7,001 nucleotides of DNA from an uncultured Candidatus Altimarinota bacterium (GTDB taxonomy: Bacteria > Patescibacteriota > Gracilibacteria > BD1-5 > UBA6164), in contig CALDZW010000162.1 of NCBI GenBank assembly GCA_937944175.1, forward strand, positions 1 through 7,001, in the 5' to 3' direction. Numbering within the stretch: the stretch's first letter is position 1; each line of letters starts with the position of its first letter. Shown piece after piece: positions 6,882 through 7,001 of this stretch. The notes below the pieces were generated by a model that was given only the letters and a program-made list of their open reading frames with translations, searched no databases and was not told where the DNA came from. The position numbers and the translations under genes were made by a program.

Positions 6882-7001
6882 TTATTCTTTAACTGTCTCT
6901 AATACATCATCTAAAGGCGATTGATTTATTCTTCATCTATTGATTGAATGTGATCATCATGTATCAATGTTCTTCATAATATTACTAGCATATGAATCAG
7001 T
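6882..7001 (-). CDS. C-terminal end of an unidentified protein (partial)
   Basis: Thirty-nine codons and a TAA stop, open to the window edge, with three TGA Gly codons including a Gly-Gly pair and no TAA or TAG before the stop. The tail is polar (MKNIDTGGSHSINRGRI) and ends in a short helix-like SPLDDVLETVKE. The family cannot be named from this fragment. It precedes the two secreted-protein genes in the same direction and is followed by a probable terminator, so it is a separate transcription unit. Confidence 0.65.

Noticed and set aside
1..7001. tRNA, rRNA, CRISPR array, transposase or phage genes
   Set aside because: I looked on both strands and saw no cloverleaf, no regularly spaced direct repeats and no recombinase-like motifs.

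Overview
The window reads as AT-rich bacterial DNA in which TGA encodes glycine (translation table 25). This points to the Patescibacteria/CPR lineages Gracilibacteria (BD1-5/GN02) or Absconditabacteria (SR1). With standard decoding the region looks almost gene-free. With TGA as Gly it resolves into four complete genes and one partial gene that fill about 90 % of the window, ending in TAA (four) or TAG (one). The clearest proof is an AAA+ Walker A motif GPPGTGKT (2911-2934) whose first and fourth residues are both TGA codons. I count about 87 in-frame TGA codons by hand. Three CGA codons sit in Arg-like contexts, which argues against the Absconditabacterales sub-lineage in which, as I recall, CGA/CGG are read as Trp.

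Layout. 1-199: AT-rich leader with no supported gene. 200-2176 (+): a 658-aa protein of unknown family with an HEVAH zinc-metalloprotease-like motif. 2266-3648 (+): a 460-aa soluble AAA+ ATPase whose N-terminal half carries three in-frame copies or fragments of a GC-rich palindromic repeat. 3656-3682: a perfect palindrome acting as terminator between the convergent halves. 3696-5453 (-): a 585-aa secreted protein with a long C-terminal Glu/Lys coiled coil. 5614-6783 (-): a 389-aa secreted protein. 6882-7001 (-): the last 39 codons of a further gene that runs off the edge.

How the genes may work together. The HEVAH protein and the AAA+ ATPase are co-directional and 89 nt apart, so a protease-like/unfoldase-like pair is possible but unproven. 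The two secreted proteins on the minus strand are paralogues. They share a signal peptide, a KPxW...QETxC...C N-terminal module, an FxxDTL motif and a roughly 127-residue domain (about 36 identities by hand alignment with one gap). They differ in what is added: a repeat-bearing acidic linker in one, a coiled-coil tail in the other. Their promoters have the same architecture (TTGAC, 18-nt spacer, extended -10) and lie at exactly the same distance from the start codons. This suggests a duplicated, co-expressed exported system that I do not recognise.

All coordinates, alignments and counts were made by eye. No database search was possible.
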